Shown: in pieces, positions 34,080 through 45,200 of the stretch
Position numbering within the stretch: position 1 is the first letter of the stretch
Layout of the letters: every line of letters begins with the position of its first letter
From: Rhyacophila brunnea
Taxonomy: Eukaryota > Arthropoda > Insecta > Trichoptera > Rhyacophilidae
DNA length: 64,000 nt
Direction: 5' to 3'
Assembly (NCBI GenBank): GCA_022495005.1
Contig: JAGYXB010001604.1
Span: forward strand, 1 to 64,000
Position numbers and translations under genes: made by a program
Notes under the pieces: generated by a model
What the model was told of the DNA's origin: nothing
Databases searched by the model: none
What the model saw: only the letters and a program-made list of their open reading frames with translations

Positions 34080-36339
34080 CACGTGGCAGCAAGGCATTTG
34101 CTTTATTGAAGCGAATCGAAATGATTCGTGTAACATTGTTGCACTACTTTCTGTTAAACTATTTGCTGGATGGGTTGCACTCTGGTCGATTCCCTTCATT
34201 GAAGCACCTTGTGATATACGACATTTTACATTTTGTTGTCAGGTGCGAAAACGAAAAAAGCAGATGGTTTGCCGACACATGAACATGCTACGTACATTTG
34301 ACCGTGAGAGAAACATTCATTTTATAGATCAGGCCACAAACACTCAAGGATTGGCCTTGTAATTTGTTGATCGTTATGACAAATGCAAAACGAATTAGAA
34401 ATTGAATTTGTTTAAACTCGAATGGCATATCGGTTGGGATCATCGAAATTCTCGGAATGAGAACTTCCTCACCTAACATTCCTTTGATTATCGTCGCGTG
34501 AATCACATTGCCCATGAGTTTTCTCACCAACAAACGCATTCCGTTACATAGTTTTAGTTGGTTCAGATTTCAAAGCATGATGACTACTGAGCCAACCTTC
34601 AGTTGCAAATTTTGCAAGCCAGGCAGATCCAATGAGTTTAAAAATTCAATTGGATAGTTGGTTGCTTCGTCTTCGTTTGTTACACAGACGATAGATTTGA
34701 AGGAATGCATTGGACCAACGATTTGATTTTGAATTGTGAAGTTCCACATCTTTGTTCTTTGCCGCAAGAATGCTCGTTCACTGAAGAATGATGTTCGGTA
34801 ACACTTTGTTAATGAGTTCGTCCTTAGTTGAGACGAAATTGCAAAAATTCAGCGGAAACGAAATCCATCCGTTTGATTCATCGACAGGAACACGGCCGTT
34901 ACCGATAGTCAGCAATTGCTTGGAGAAATCTTCGGCAGATGGATCGTTTAGCAATACAATTCGCAAGTTTGCCGTCAGCTGAAGTTTCTTCACATAGCGC
35001 CACAGAGTCGATGATTTGAGGCAAGCATTTATTTCATCGGCAGCGGTCGATCTTGGAATGATCGGTACTGTTTGGCGGAAATCGCCAGATAGTAGAATCA
35101 CCGCGCCTCCAAAGTTTTTTTTGAGTCATTACGCAGATCTTTCATAGTTCGGTTAATTGATTTCAATGCGCGTTTGTGCGCCATTGTGCATTTATCCCAG
35201 GTGATGATTTTACTTGCTAACAAAACTTTGGCCATTACTGAGTGTTTCGCAATGTTGCATGTCGGTTTTTCAGTCGTTTACAGGTTTAAGGGCAATTCCA
35301 ACTTTAAATGAGGCATTCGGCATCCTTCTAGCAACGTGGCCGCTATTCCAGAAGAACCAACTGCTACAGCATTTCCGGATCTCGCACGAACAGTAGCCAA
35401 AATCAATGACATGAGGAATATCTTCCCAGTTCCACCGGGCACGTCGAGGAAAAATAAGCCACCATTTCCATCATTAATTGCCTTCATTAACGTATCGTAC
35501 AGATCTTTCTGTTGGGGATTTAACAGTGGTACATTCGTTCGAACTAATTGGTTCAATGCATCTCGATCGTATTCACGTTCACGTTCACGTTCCAATTCTC
35601 GATTGAAAGCGTCGTTCATTCCACGATGTGGCGTTGGCATTCCTAACTTGACTAACAAACTGCCGCACATGGGGCAACAAATGTATTCGATCAAAAGCAA
35701 AGCCTGGTTATGTATCTCCTCATTCACCTCGAGATCAGGATTCCCTGAACTGACACGAATTCGATGTAAAATGTCTTCTAACATGTCATCCTTGTACTTG
35801 TTCCGCAGTTCAGGTGGATTCGATGGGAAGCATGTCGAATTAATGATAGCAAATAATGTGCGTATCTGATTTAGAGATGCAGAAATAATTGCTTTAGCGA
35901 TTGTCATATTCCAATGAGTATCATTTTCAAGCAAATCGAGTTGTTGACATGAAGCACGAAATGTTGGGCACACTACACCATTGACAGTTAGACATTTTGA
36001 CTATCATTCTTTCTTTTGTTTGTTTGTTTCTTGTTTGTTGTTTCTGTCATGTATCAGAGATGGCGTTGTATACGGATTTAAATTGTTTGTGATTTTCTTT
36101 TATTTTGGAATGCGCGAGGTTCATCATTCAAATATATCAGTCAAAAGCCGTTCCATACAAAATATATGAGAAAATGAATTTTCGTCATAATTTATTTTTT
36201 GCGTGATTTTATCCGATGTTTTAATAATTATTCTGCTATTCGGGGCGGAGACAAATCTAACAAATCAAAGATTATAAAAATCGGTCCAGTCGTTCTTGAG
36301 TTATAAATGGTGTAACTAACCCGATGTTTTATATATAGA
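34080..36339 (-). mobile_element. Helitron, minus-strand copy lacking Rep and 3' terminus
   Basis: The 5' end lies at 36339 (reverse complement TCTATATATAAAACATCGGG), with the same leader as the copy at 26168. The 3' CTAG hairpin end is not seen before the SINE at 34072. It contains most of a helicase (34288-35973). No HUH/Rep region lies between leader and helicase, so it is a deletion derivative. Confidence 0.8.
34288..35973 (-). pseudogene. Helitron PIF1-like helicase, broken
   Basis: Minus-strand blocks in order: CPTFRASCQQLDLLENDTHW, NPQQKDLYDTLM, the P-loop region FFLDVPGGTGKIFLMSLILA (Walker A with Ile where Thr is usual), SSGIAATLL, SGDFRQTVPIIPRS, LTANLR, DESNGWISFPLNFCNF, VGSVVIML and RFAFVITINKLQGQS (last helicase motif). 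Frames change at about 35100-35280, 34780 and 34550, so the enzyme is dead. These helicases normally unwind DNA in rolling-circle transposition. Confidence 0.85.
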
Positions 36340-36362
36340 TTACATTACACCACAAAAAGTGT

Positions 36363-36660
36363 TTGAATGGAACACTGGGAAAGTTTCAACCGAAAGTGGT
36401 TGGGTGGAGTTGTTCAAACACTTTCGCGCAAATAATTTGGATCACAAAAATTGTCGTATAATTATTGAATATATTATATGTCTGCCCGGCAGTAATGCAC
36501 CAGTAGAAAGGGTCTTCTCTCTTATGAATAAGTTGTAGACGAGTGAAAAAACACAGTTGAAAGTAGACGTCCTTAAGGGGGATGCTTATACTATCAGAGG
36601 CGAAAAGAGGCACCTAACGGAAAAATACGAAGCTTGCAATTTGAGATTTTTTTTTGATAA
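36363..36660 (+). pseudogene. hAT transposase C-terminal fragment
   Basis: Plus frame GWVELFKHFRANNLDHKN, then ICLPGSNAPVERVFSLMNKL, the hAT dimerisation signature (P.S.APVER.FS.M). A TAG stop follows where Trp is usual, then TSEKTQLKVDVLKG. Its last third is part of the left arm of the palindrome at 36574-37413. It starts directly beside the Helitron 5' end. Confidence 0.75.
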
Positions 36661-37413
36661 TTTACAATTTCAACTGTAGTAATTAATAAATATGTATCTG
36701 AAAACACTAAAAAGATTTTTAATTTTTTTTTAATTTAAAGATAAACTGGCAATTGTAAAAAAATGTAATAAAATGTGAATTAGTTGCAGGGTCAAATCTT
36801 ATTATTACATTATATTTTATGGCCATATTTATTATTAAAATTTAGTTTATTAAGTTTTAGATTTTATGTGGTGTAGATTTTTGACTAATTCATCGTTTTA
36901 ATATTTTTTATATATATAGATTTAAAAAAAAATATAATTGTGTATAACTTGAAATCCTTTTTATTTATATCAAATTTTATTTTAGGCATGGTCATAATAT
37001 TGAAGCTCGAGTTGATATAAATAAAAAGGATTTCAAGTTATACACATTTATATTTTTATAAAAATCGATGTTTTTTAAAATATAAATAAAAAATATTAAA
37101 ACAATGAATTTATCAAAAATCTACACCACATAAAATCTAAAACTTAATAAACTAAATTTTAATGATAATTATGACCATAAAATATAATGCAATAATAAGA
37201 TTTGACCCTGCAACGAATCCACATTTTATTACATTTTTTACAATTGTAAGTTTATCTTTAGGTTTAAAAAAAAAATAAAAATCTTTTTAATGTTTTCGGA
37301 TACATATTTATTAAATAATACAGTTGAAATTGTAAATTATCAAAAAAAAATCTCAAATTGCAAGCTTCGTATATTTCCGCTAGGTTCTCTGCTGGCATGC
37401 GTCTCCCCCTTAA
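36574..37413. repeat. 840-bp palindrome (arms ~400 bp, spacer ~38 bp)
   Basis: The left arm (36574-36973) begins in the hAT transposase tail ('ccttaagggggatgc') and the right arm (37012-37413) ends with its inverse ('gtctcccccttaa'). Matching blocks include 'acgaagcttgcaatttgaga' / 'tctcaaattgcaagcttcgt', 'agatttgaccctgc' and 'cttgaaatcctttttattta'. The spacer is 36974-37011. A transcript across it would fold into a very long hairpin. Confidence 0.85.
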
Positions 37414-37575
37414 AGCAATTTTAATTATAAAAGTAAATTCTAAAAAATCCTGCCAAGAATTTCATAGTTTTTGAAATCAATACCAGATATACTAAATTTG
37501 TTCTTCGGAAAAATATAACATAAATTTTGTGTACTTTTGTGTTCTTTTCATTAATAAATAAAATAATATGTATTA

Positions 37576-38033
37576 CAGTATAACCCCTACTTTACGTTTT
37601 TTAAGGAACTGAAAAAAAAAACCTAATATTTCATCTTTCAAGACTATATAAACATTTAAAAGTGTCATCTTGAATATCAGCAAAGCATGTTAAGTTGGTT
37701 TTTAAACCCTCCATGAATTTCATTGCTTCTTCTTTTGTTAGGATATCAACCTCTTCTTCATCAGACAGAGCGTCGCTCGCCGACCAATCACCGTGCGCCA
37801 TTCTAAAGACACGGAGTTTTCCCTCCCAAACACCTTACGCCGTTCGAATGTCACGACCCAATCATTGTCAAGCGCGCGTAACTCGCATATTTTGAATATT
37901 TCCGACGTAAATCACGGGAAAGAAAAACGTAAGTGCGGGTATTAAATGTACTGAAATACATCGGGACTGGAAAAATTACACGCAATTGCCGGGAAAACGT
38001 GAATTCCGGGCACGAAAAAACGAGGTTATACTA
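37576..38033. mobile_element. Tigger-like MITE, second family, copy 2 (inverted)
   Basis: TA then CAGTATAACCCCTACTTTAC on the left. Right end reads, reverse-complemented, TAGTATAACCTCGTTTTTTC and then 'gtgcccggaattcac' as in the copy at 12279. Its CG-rich interior (37740-37900) is not coding. Confidence 0.65.
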
Positions 38034-38509
38034 TATTTAAAATATGTAGGAACTCGAGCGTTGTATGCGTGTATATTATTTAAAGAAGTTTAATCTGGGT
38101 GAAACCATGGTTACAACAGAGGGCAATTTACAGCCTTGTGAATTTTATAAAAGAACTGGAATCAGAGCCAGAGGATTATCGGAATTACTTACGCATGAAT
38201 AAAGTTATTATGAAAAATTGTTGAAAATGTATGTTACCAAAGATAAAGAAGTTCGACACTGTAATGAGAAAAGCAATAAGTGCAGATGAAAGATTCAAAG
38301 TAACATTACGATATCTAGCCACTGGAAGATCTTATGCAGACCTACAATTTCCCTCGGTTACTTCAAAGCAAGCACTATCTAAAATTATACCTGAAACATG
38401 TGCTGCTATCTATGGAGACCTGAAAGGAGAATAGCTTAAGGTAAATAATCATTTAATTATCAATATTCAGCTATTAAATCCTTTTTTATTATGTTTTGAT
38501 TTGACATAA

Positions 38510-39121
38510 CGTCGCTATAGGATTGGTTTGTCGAAATCGACCTTTTAATGCAAATTGATTTTTTGTATCTAAATGGACCAGAACCTGAACCTTTTAGGGT
38601 ATGGATCTAATAGGTTGATATTAATAAGGTTGGTAAAGGTAAGTAATAAGTTTTTTTAACTTATAAATAATTTTCTTTTGGCTAGGTAACGCCCACGGTG
38701 GCCGCGCGGCATAAGCGTTGGACTATCATGCCGTGGGTCCCAGGTTCGAATCCTGGGTCTGGCAAGTACACGTATTGTTTTTCAATATGTGTGTGAGTCA
38801 GGGTATGAACCTAATAGGTTGAGCAAGTGGCTGACATCCATTTCTCGTAAATAACAAAATCTGTTAATACAAACCTCTACTCTGTGGAGGCCTATATGAT
38901 CCTATTAGGATCGGACATGGTCGAATTAAAAAAAAATTCAATTCAAATGGACCAGAATCATCCTTTTCTTTAAATTGCTTTGTAATGAATACAGCATTCA
39001 TATGCTGCAAAACCAACAATTTAAATACCTCCATGTATTTAAATATAGGATAATGAAATTTGTTTTTGTCTCCTGAACATTTGACTTTTGGTCTATTCGA
39101 CAAACCAATCCTACAGTGATG
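38510..39121. mobile_element. MITE of the 4-bp-TSD group, class A, copy 2, split by a SINE
   Basis: Ends CGTCGCTATAGGATTGG and, reverse-complemented, CATCACTGTAGGATTGG are flanked by ATAA at 38506-38509 and 39122-39125. The SINE complex 38584-38944 interrupts it and is bounded by AAATGGACCAGAA on both sides. Copy 1 at 4556 (reverse orientation) gives the uninterrupted version of that site. Confidence 0.85.
38584..38944 (+). repeat. tRNA-derived SINE, copy 4, with a leading SINE scrap
   Basis: The full SINE begins at 38693 (CCACGGTGGCCGCGCGG) and carries 'ggttcgaatcctgggtctgg' and 'atcctattaggatcggacat'. A 30-bp scrap of SINE body ('agggtatggatctaatagg') lies at 38597-38618. A 13-bp target duplication AAATGGACCAGAA (38571-38583 and 38945-38957) shows insertion by target-primed reverse transcription. 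Confidence 0.85.
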
Positions 39122-39703
39122 ATAAATCGCGACATGCTGGCCACCAATAGTTTTATTCATCAACATTGCCGTACTTACATGACGGTGTTATATCCATGCC
39201 AGCGTACTTTAGAAGGTATAGGTACTTTTTAAAATGTCTAACAATAAAACACATTTTTACTTTGAAATGTTTATTGTAATTTACAGGAAAGTAATGAAAG
39301 ACATGACAAAAATTAAAACGGCAGCAGCCGTGTCGTCCGCGTCGAACGAGTTAAGGCATATAATTGTAATAATTTATCAAACAATATTAATTTTCAAAAA
39401 ATAATATATACGTTAGAAAACTAAAACAAATTTAAACACCTATTTGGGTATTTGATTAACGGTACTTGATTTGATTTGTTATTGTATGAAATAATTAATA
39501 TTCAATATGTTTTAATATCTATGTAGATAACAATAATAAAATTATAGAAATATTGGTATTTTCCATGTGTGTCTCTCATCAGGAGGAATTTCCGTGTAGA
39601 TACAGGGGTAATTCACATTTTTTTAAAAGAAGCTAGAAAATTTTTCAGTAAGCATTGACCCCAATTATTTTCATAATATAATATTGTTTGATAATTTATA
39701 TTG

Positions 39704-40784
39704 TTACATGATTTGAAAAAAAAAATTACATGTTATCAGGATCAAAGTTATTAACATAGTCAACCGTACAATCATTTTCACTAGTATCACCGTTATTGAA
39801 TTGTTTGTTGGTGGCTCCACACTTTCTAATAGACAATAACTTGAAGCAGGTCTATCAAGATTACGATTACTATTTGGTGTTGATATAACAGAGTCGAATG
39901 TGAGGTTGCCAACTTGTGCATGGAAAAGTAAATCATTTGAGTTTTTATGTAATAATTTACGCATTCTGTTTGCAATATATCGTCACCGTTCAGGCAAGTC
40001 ACCAACCCAAAAAACGTAATTTCGAGATATTGTAATTTGTAGGTTTGGAGATGAAGAAAATATCAGATTTTAATGTTTTTAAGGTTTTATCTACATTACA
40101 TAATTTTCTCATGTCTTATAAAAGTTATTTAGGTTATTTTTACTTTTTGATGCTAATTAAATACATCTGGAAAGTTTTGAAGGGGGCAAGATGGCTGAAA
40201 TGTGGTTTGGTAATTTTTGCCGAGCGATCTTATTATGACAAGCTAAAGTAACTATTCCTGTTTAGTTATTGTTGCCTGTGTCAGACGAGTAGTAGAAATT
40301 TTTAAATGACAAATCAGTAAGTCCACCATACATGGTTTAGTGACTTTTGCTTCTATGTTTATAACGAAGGAATTATTTTTTATAGTGTATAATTTCTATC
40401 CGCTTATAATTACTTTATTTTATCTACTATAACTAACTAAGATTTTATCGAAAGTCATTCAGTGAAAATCAAATAATGGTGGTGACTTGCATCTTAAAGA
40501 ATATAATTTTACGTTTCGGGTAACATACTCAACTCAAAACTGCCTTTTTGAGGGTTGGTGACTTTTGCCCGAATGGTGACATATTTATCTAATACATCAT
40601 AATCGTCTTCGCTTCGAGTAGTTCCGATACTTCGTATTTTATTCAGCCCTGTCACCAGAAAAAGCTCTTTTTGGGTTCTGACGTGGCTGGGGTTGTGTTG
40701 ACGTGGAGTAGAGGCAGATGGCAAGAACAAGATTTCTTGTTCAGTCTGGTTTCTGTTGTAGTCTGTTTCGTGCAAGATATTACT
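39704..40784 (-). pseudogene. MADF-like second ORF of the PIF/Harbinger element
   Basis: Minus-strand exon 40784-40513 (acceptor 'ttctctttcag', donor 'gtaaaa') encodes SNILHETDYNRNQTEQE .. RSEDDYDVLDKYVTIRAKV. It joins in phase to exon 39966-39704 (acceptor 'attgcaaacag'), MRKLLHKNSNDLLFHAQVGN. '..LLFHAQVGNLT' is the usual close of the MADF/BESS-type companion protein of Harbinger elements. The likely true end reads in another frame after about 39830 (ENDCTVDYVNNFDPDNM), which implies a frameshift. It lies antisense inside the transposase intron. The family call is moderate. Confidence 0.55.
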
Positions 40785-41100
40785 CTGAAAGAGAAAAAAA
40801 AAATATGTTGAAATTATTTGTTTCAGTTCCCAACAACCGAGATGGAATGGAAAGAAAGAAATAGCTAAGGATTTCCAACTAAAATTGAATTTCCCTCATT
40901 GTCTTGGCGCTGTCGATGGGAAACATGTGCGAATAATTGCGCCCCCACATTCAGGCTCTGATTATTATTGTTACAAAGACTTGTATATATCCCTGCTCCT
41001 GAAAAAACCACCTTGAGCCAAGAGGATTTGCCATATGTTTTCGTGGGTGACAAAGTCTTTTGCTCTGAGAAAAGATTTTTTGAAACCAAAGTTCACTGAA

Positions 41101-41639
41101 CCACAATCACAAAACTTGCATTTGAACTAATTATTGCTGGTAACCCTGTATCATGCCGAAAAAAATGTTAAGATGTAACGGTCGACTGACGCCAAATCCA
41201 ACAGTGATTACAAACTAACTCCGCCAAATCATGTGATTACAATCAACCTCCAAACGGGTTTTGCATTTTTTATACCGTAAAACAAAAATATTTTACCAAT
41301 TTATTGTTAAATCATAAAGATTCATACTTTTTAACATATGTGCATTTTTATTTGTTTATTGAAGCATTTAATTTTATTTCCTTAAACAGACATTTGCCAA
41401 AATTGGTTGCATGTACATTTGACGTAACTATGTGTCAACTCTATTGGGCTCTGGTACGATGGTGCAATCCAGGCCGTGGTGGTAAGTACATCACTCTCAA
41501 GTAGCCAGTAGTTCTCAAGTTTGATTTTTACTCAGCCTGGTACATAATATATGTGAGTTCAAACAAAAGTTACACTGTGAGATTTCCTGGATGCTATATG
41601 AATGAGCTATTTATGACTAATATTTTGTCAACACACTTG
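41101..41639. other. Noncoding stretch
   Basis: Probably the 3' remnant of the Harbinger element; no terminal repeat or ORF could be assigned. Confidence 0.3.
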
Positions 41640-41785
41640 ACTTCTTCTTCTTTCACCCTGTCATGACCCAGCATTGGGGCATAGGGCAAGCACAATTCGC
41701 GCCACCTCCCTCGGTCCATCGCCAACTCTTGCGCCTTCCTCCATTCCAGACCTGCAGCGCGTAGGTCGCATTTGTAGCACTACAC
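41640..41785 (-). pseudogene. LINE C-terminal fragment
   Basis: The minus-strand frame reads DLRAAGLEWRKAQELAMDRG then RWRELCLPYAPMLGHDR and a (GAA)n tail. The pattern 'AA.DR.RWR.L....' closes the ORF of many arthropod LINEs. Only the last ~45 codons are present. Confidence 0.6.
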
Positions 41786-41831
41786 AACAAACTTGACAAA
41801 TGCACATAAACCATGCTATGTATTCATTATG

Positions 41832-41943
41832 CCGGGTCCACACTGGCAACATGTCGCCGGCAACCTCGTTTAATTTTATGATAATTATACTTATTGTAAA
41901 ATTTAACGAGGTTGCCGGCGACATGTTGCCAGTGTGGACCCGG
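41832..41943. mobile_element. 112-bp near-perfect foldback MITE
   Basis: Arms CCGGGTCCACACTGGCAACA and TGTTGCCAGTGTGGACCCGG continue as 'tgtcgccggcaacctcgtt' / 'aacgaggttgccggcgaca' around a short AT-rich loop. CATTATG lies directly on both sides (41825-41831, 41944-41950). Because the ends are symmetrical, the true duplication may be 5 to 7 bp. The arm identity implies recent insertion. It lies just upstream of the Tudor gene. Confidence 0.85.
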
Positions 41944-42219
41944 CATTATGTATATGACATTTTTATTTTGTTAAGCATTTCAAGTTTCATTTTATTTTTT
42001 TACTATACCTACTGTTCTACACTTAGCAAGCGGTGTCTCATTATTTTTATAAGCATCTTATTATATTTCTATAAGCTTCCCAATCCTTTTTATTTTAAGG
42101 AATTAAATTGTGTGCGCAAATTCGATTATGAGCGCGAAATAGCAGGATTATGTGTATGTTTTGCGCGAAAATGCCAGGTGTCCGAGTGTTTATTGACAAT
42201 AAATTCTTTTCTTATGCAG

Positions 42220-45200
42220 ATGTCAACAGTGCCGCTTTCCAAAGAGAAACTGCTGTGTCAGCTGTGTAAGAATCCTGCAGTGCTAAATGCCCTGTTGTGT
42301 ACTGCTCGAATGACTGCCGAGAGAAGACTTTGAGAGGAAGCCATCGCATCTTTTGTGGCAGGTAATTGTAATATGAACATAAATTAATCTGGCCCATTTT
42401 ACTTTGCTTTTGTTCACAAAAATTGACAATACCAGGAACCTTGAATGTTTCACTGGTTTTGGTCCTTGTATATCAACCTTGGAAGCCGATAATGGTCATC
42501 TCGGTTCCCCGATTGGCACTTTTCCTATGAATGTTTGATTCAATGTTTCTACTTGGTGAATGGTTAAAACGACTGCCAATGCCAATATATTATAATAGTA
42601 ACGGCAACTGAAAATGATGGTCCAGTTGCATACATTACAACAATTCTGTGAGTAGTAAAGAATTAGAAAAGTAGATTCAAAATAAAAATATTTATCCCAT
42701 AGCATAATGAAACAGAATTTCTCAATGAAATAAACTCAAATTTTTTAGAATAAAACATTCCTCAATTCTCGATTCTCGAGATTTAACAATTATAGTTTGT
42801 CAATTTATGACTACGGCCGTATGTTGTAGCTTAACCACTGGGGAATGCTAAAAGAAATGGCGTATTTCAAAAAATCACTACCTTATTCTTATGTCAATAA
42901 TTATTATAAAGCAATCATTATTCGTAGGATGTTTATCACACTTGAATGATCAAAGACATAGCTTATAATGAGAATCTTTAGAATTAACTTCAAATGTGTT
43001 AATCTTGCCCATTTTTTGAATAATAAAATGTCTAATTCTTGTAAAATTAGGGATCACAGAGATTATCAATATAATTTTTTATCGTAAATATTTTACTAAA
43101 ATTATCTCTTCATAAATTATACTAATGGTTTTATAAATGCGTTTAAAAATTAATAAACGTAAAAAATCTTAACACCACTGCACAGTTATGTACCGAAATA
43201 TGACTATTCTAAAACATTAGAGCGAGAGGTTTAAAAGAATACTATTTTGTGTAATAAAAATACTTTATGCAGTCATCAAATGTTTAAAATAAACATAAAG
43301 GATAATAAGGCTTCAAAATTATACAAATAGATTATCTACAACGTTTAAGGTATGTCCAGGATCATGCTTTGAAAATAGAAAAAAGCTCAATTTTGACCCA
43401 CACCGATCACATCTGCCCTTAAGGAATATCACAAAATATTGTCCTCACAAAAATATTATAAAAGAAAGTTTCCTTTGCCAGATTTTAGTTTTGTTCGAAT
43501 TCACGAAACCATCACATGCACAATTCTTCGACTCATTTTTTGGAAGTGTCGAGGTGTTTGTGGGGGGGGGGGGTGTAAGTTTGACACCCGCCCTAGTTAC
43601 GCCACTGCTCAATTGCATTGTTGATCCGCACACAATAGAAAAATTAGAGAGAACGTTGGTTCCATATGTTCCGTAATTATGATTTTCAGTATAATATTAT
43701 AATAATTATGCTGGTTACACATTTTTTTTTATAGATTTGTTTCCCAGTACCATTGACGCACCTCTTCCAGCTGTATCTAAAGCCAATCTTGCCGATACCA
43801 AAGATAAAAATCAGGAAAATCTAAAATTCTCATCTCTGGATAAGTAAGTATTTCAATCAGTACTTTGTTTATAAATTACCTATAAATGTTATGATGAGAC
43901 AATAAAATATTCACATTTCTGCTTTCTTGTGTGTCTTTTTGGTACTATAGCAACAAAAATAATTACCTCACTCGGTGAGTAAGAATATTGTATCGACACT
44001 TGCGAGTATCCTGTTGACTAATTCATTTTGTAAGGACCAGTGGTCTAGCTACCGCATAAGCAACTTACTGTTACTTAGTATGTATGGTTTTTTACGCACA
44101 AATTGACACCAGAATTGCTCCGTTCAGATGGGGCATTCTCTCGCTACAGTGGTCTCAGCATTGTAAATCAATTAAAATCACAGGTTCACGGTGTGGCTTC
44201 CCCCGCCGTCTAATAGGCGGCCACAGACGTACAGTTTTTGTAACAGGTTGAACATGCCAGTTAATACGTAATGGCGGCCATACAGTTATCTTTAGTAGAT
44301 GATCTGCTGCACCCATAGACGGACAGTTTTCGACCTGCCAGATGTGTGCCAGATTCAAACTGCCAGCGACCCCCACTCCCGTGTTTTTGTAAAACTGTTG
44401 GAATTTCAACTCACCGAAAGTTCATGGGTGACATTAGATGTTGGTAACGTAAAGTAGAATATACCGCGCGATACAACTGCGGCTGGTGTTGCTTGTTATA
44501 AAATACAAATTCATTTATTATTAAAAATGTAATAATATTATTATGTACGCGGAGATCGCAAATATTATATTTTATTTATTTTTACGAGATAAAACAAAGT
44601 TATAGTTATTTATGTAAACATATTATTTTATACAATATAATATAAATTTTAAAATTTTAGAGAGCATTATTAATTAAGTTATTGTCAATATATAGACTAA
44701 TAACTCAGTACTCCGTATTACAAATTATTAATTTAAGACGTTCACAACATAAATTAATATACCTAATTGTGAATGACAATGCTGGTAAATCTAAATGAAA
44801 TTTAAGTATGTATATATTTTAATAATATCATAGTAATTAATTATTATACTGATGATTGATGTAAATATAATTTTGTGGCATGTTTAAATTTATTGTTTAT
44901 AAAATCAATATTACCGTTTTCTAAAAATATGACCAAATAGATAATTAATAGTGTCCATTAAAGGGAATAATTCACTCAAAAGTAAAATTATATTTTATAT
45001 TTACACGAATGTGTATAATATTGTTTCGGTGAATCGATAAAATACATAATCCACTAGTGAAATCATGATTTATTTTACCAACGTCATAGGTGTGTATTTA
45101 ATGTCAATTTGTTTCTAATAAAAACAATAATTATAACCATAATAAATTCAAAGTAAAATTATTCGTGTATCAATATCGTTCAAGTATACCCTACCTAAAA

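Larger units (their letters stand above)
38130..41100 (+). pseudogene. PIF/Harbinger transposase, two exons, broken
   Basis: Exon 1 (about 38130-38440): NFIKELESEPEDYRNYLRMN, a 1-nt frameshift, then MLPKIKKFDTVMRKAIS, ADERFKVTLRYLATGRSYAD and IPETCAAIYGDLKGE, the conserved N-terminal half. A splice donor (gtaaat) follows one in-frame stop. Exon 2 (40827-about 41090, acceptor 'tttgtttcag'): a 4-bp 'aaag' duplication shifts the frame before IAKDFQLKLNFPHCLGAVDG and KHVRIIAPPHSGSDYYCYK (first catalytic Asp region). Then comes a deletion, and LPYVFVGDKVF (second Asp region) in another frame. The third acidic residue region is not seen. The intron holds a MITE, a SINE and antisense MADF-like exons. 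Confidence 0.75.

Noticed and set aside
35336..35869. Plus-strand 177-codon ORF
   Set aside because: Antisense shadow of the Helitron helicase, which shows recognisable motifs on the minus strand.
41800..42333. 177-codon plus-strand ORF running into the MYND exon
   Set aside because: Its first half crosses the 112-bp foldback MITE and noncoding DNA; only the part after 42220 fits the gene model, and then only to the frameshift.
43735..43747. Alternative acceptor 'tttttatag' before 43735 for the second Tudor-gene exon
   Set aside because: It leads into a stop within seven codons; the acceptor ending at 43747 keeps the frame open into exon 3.
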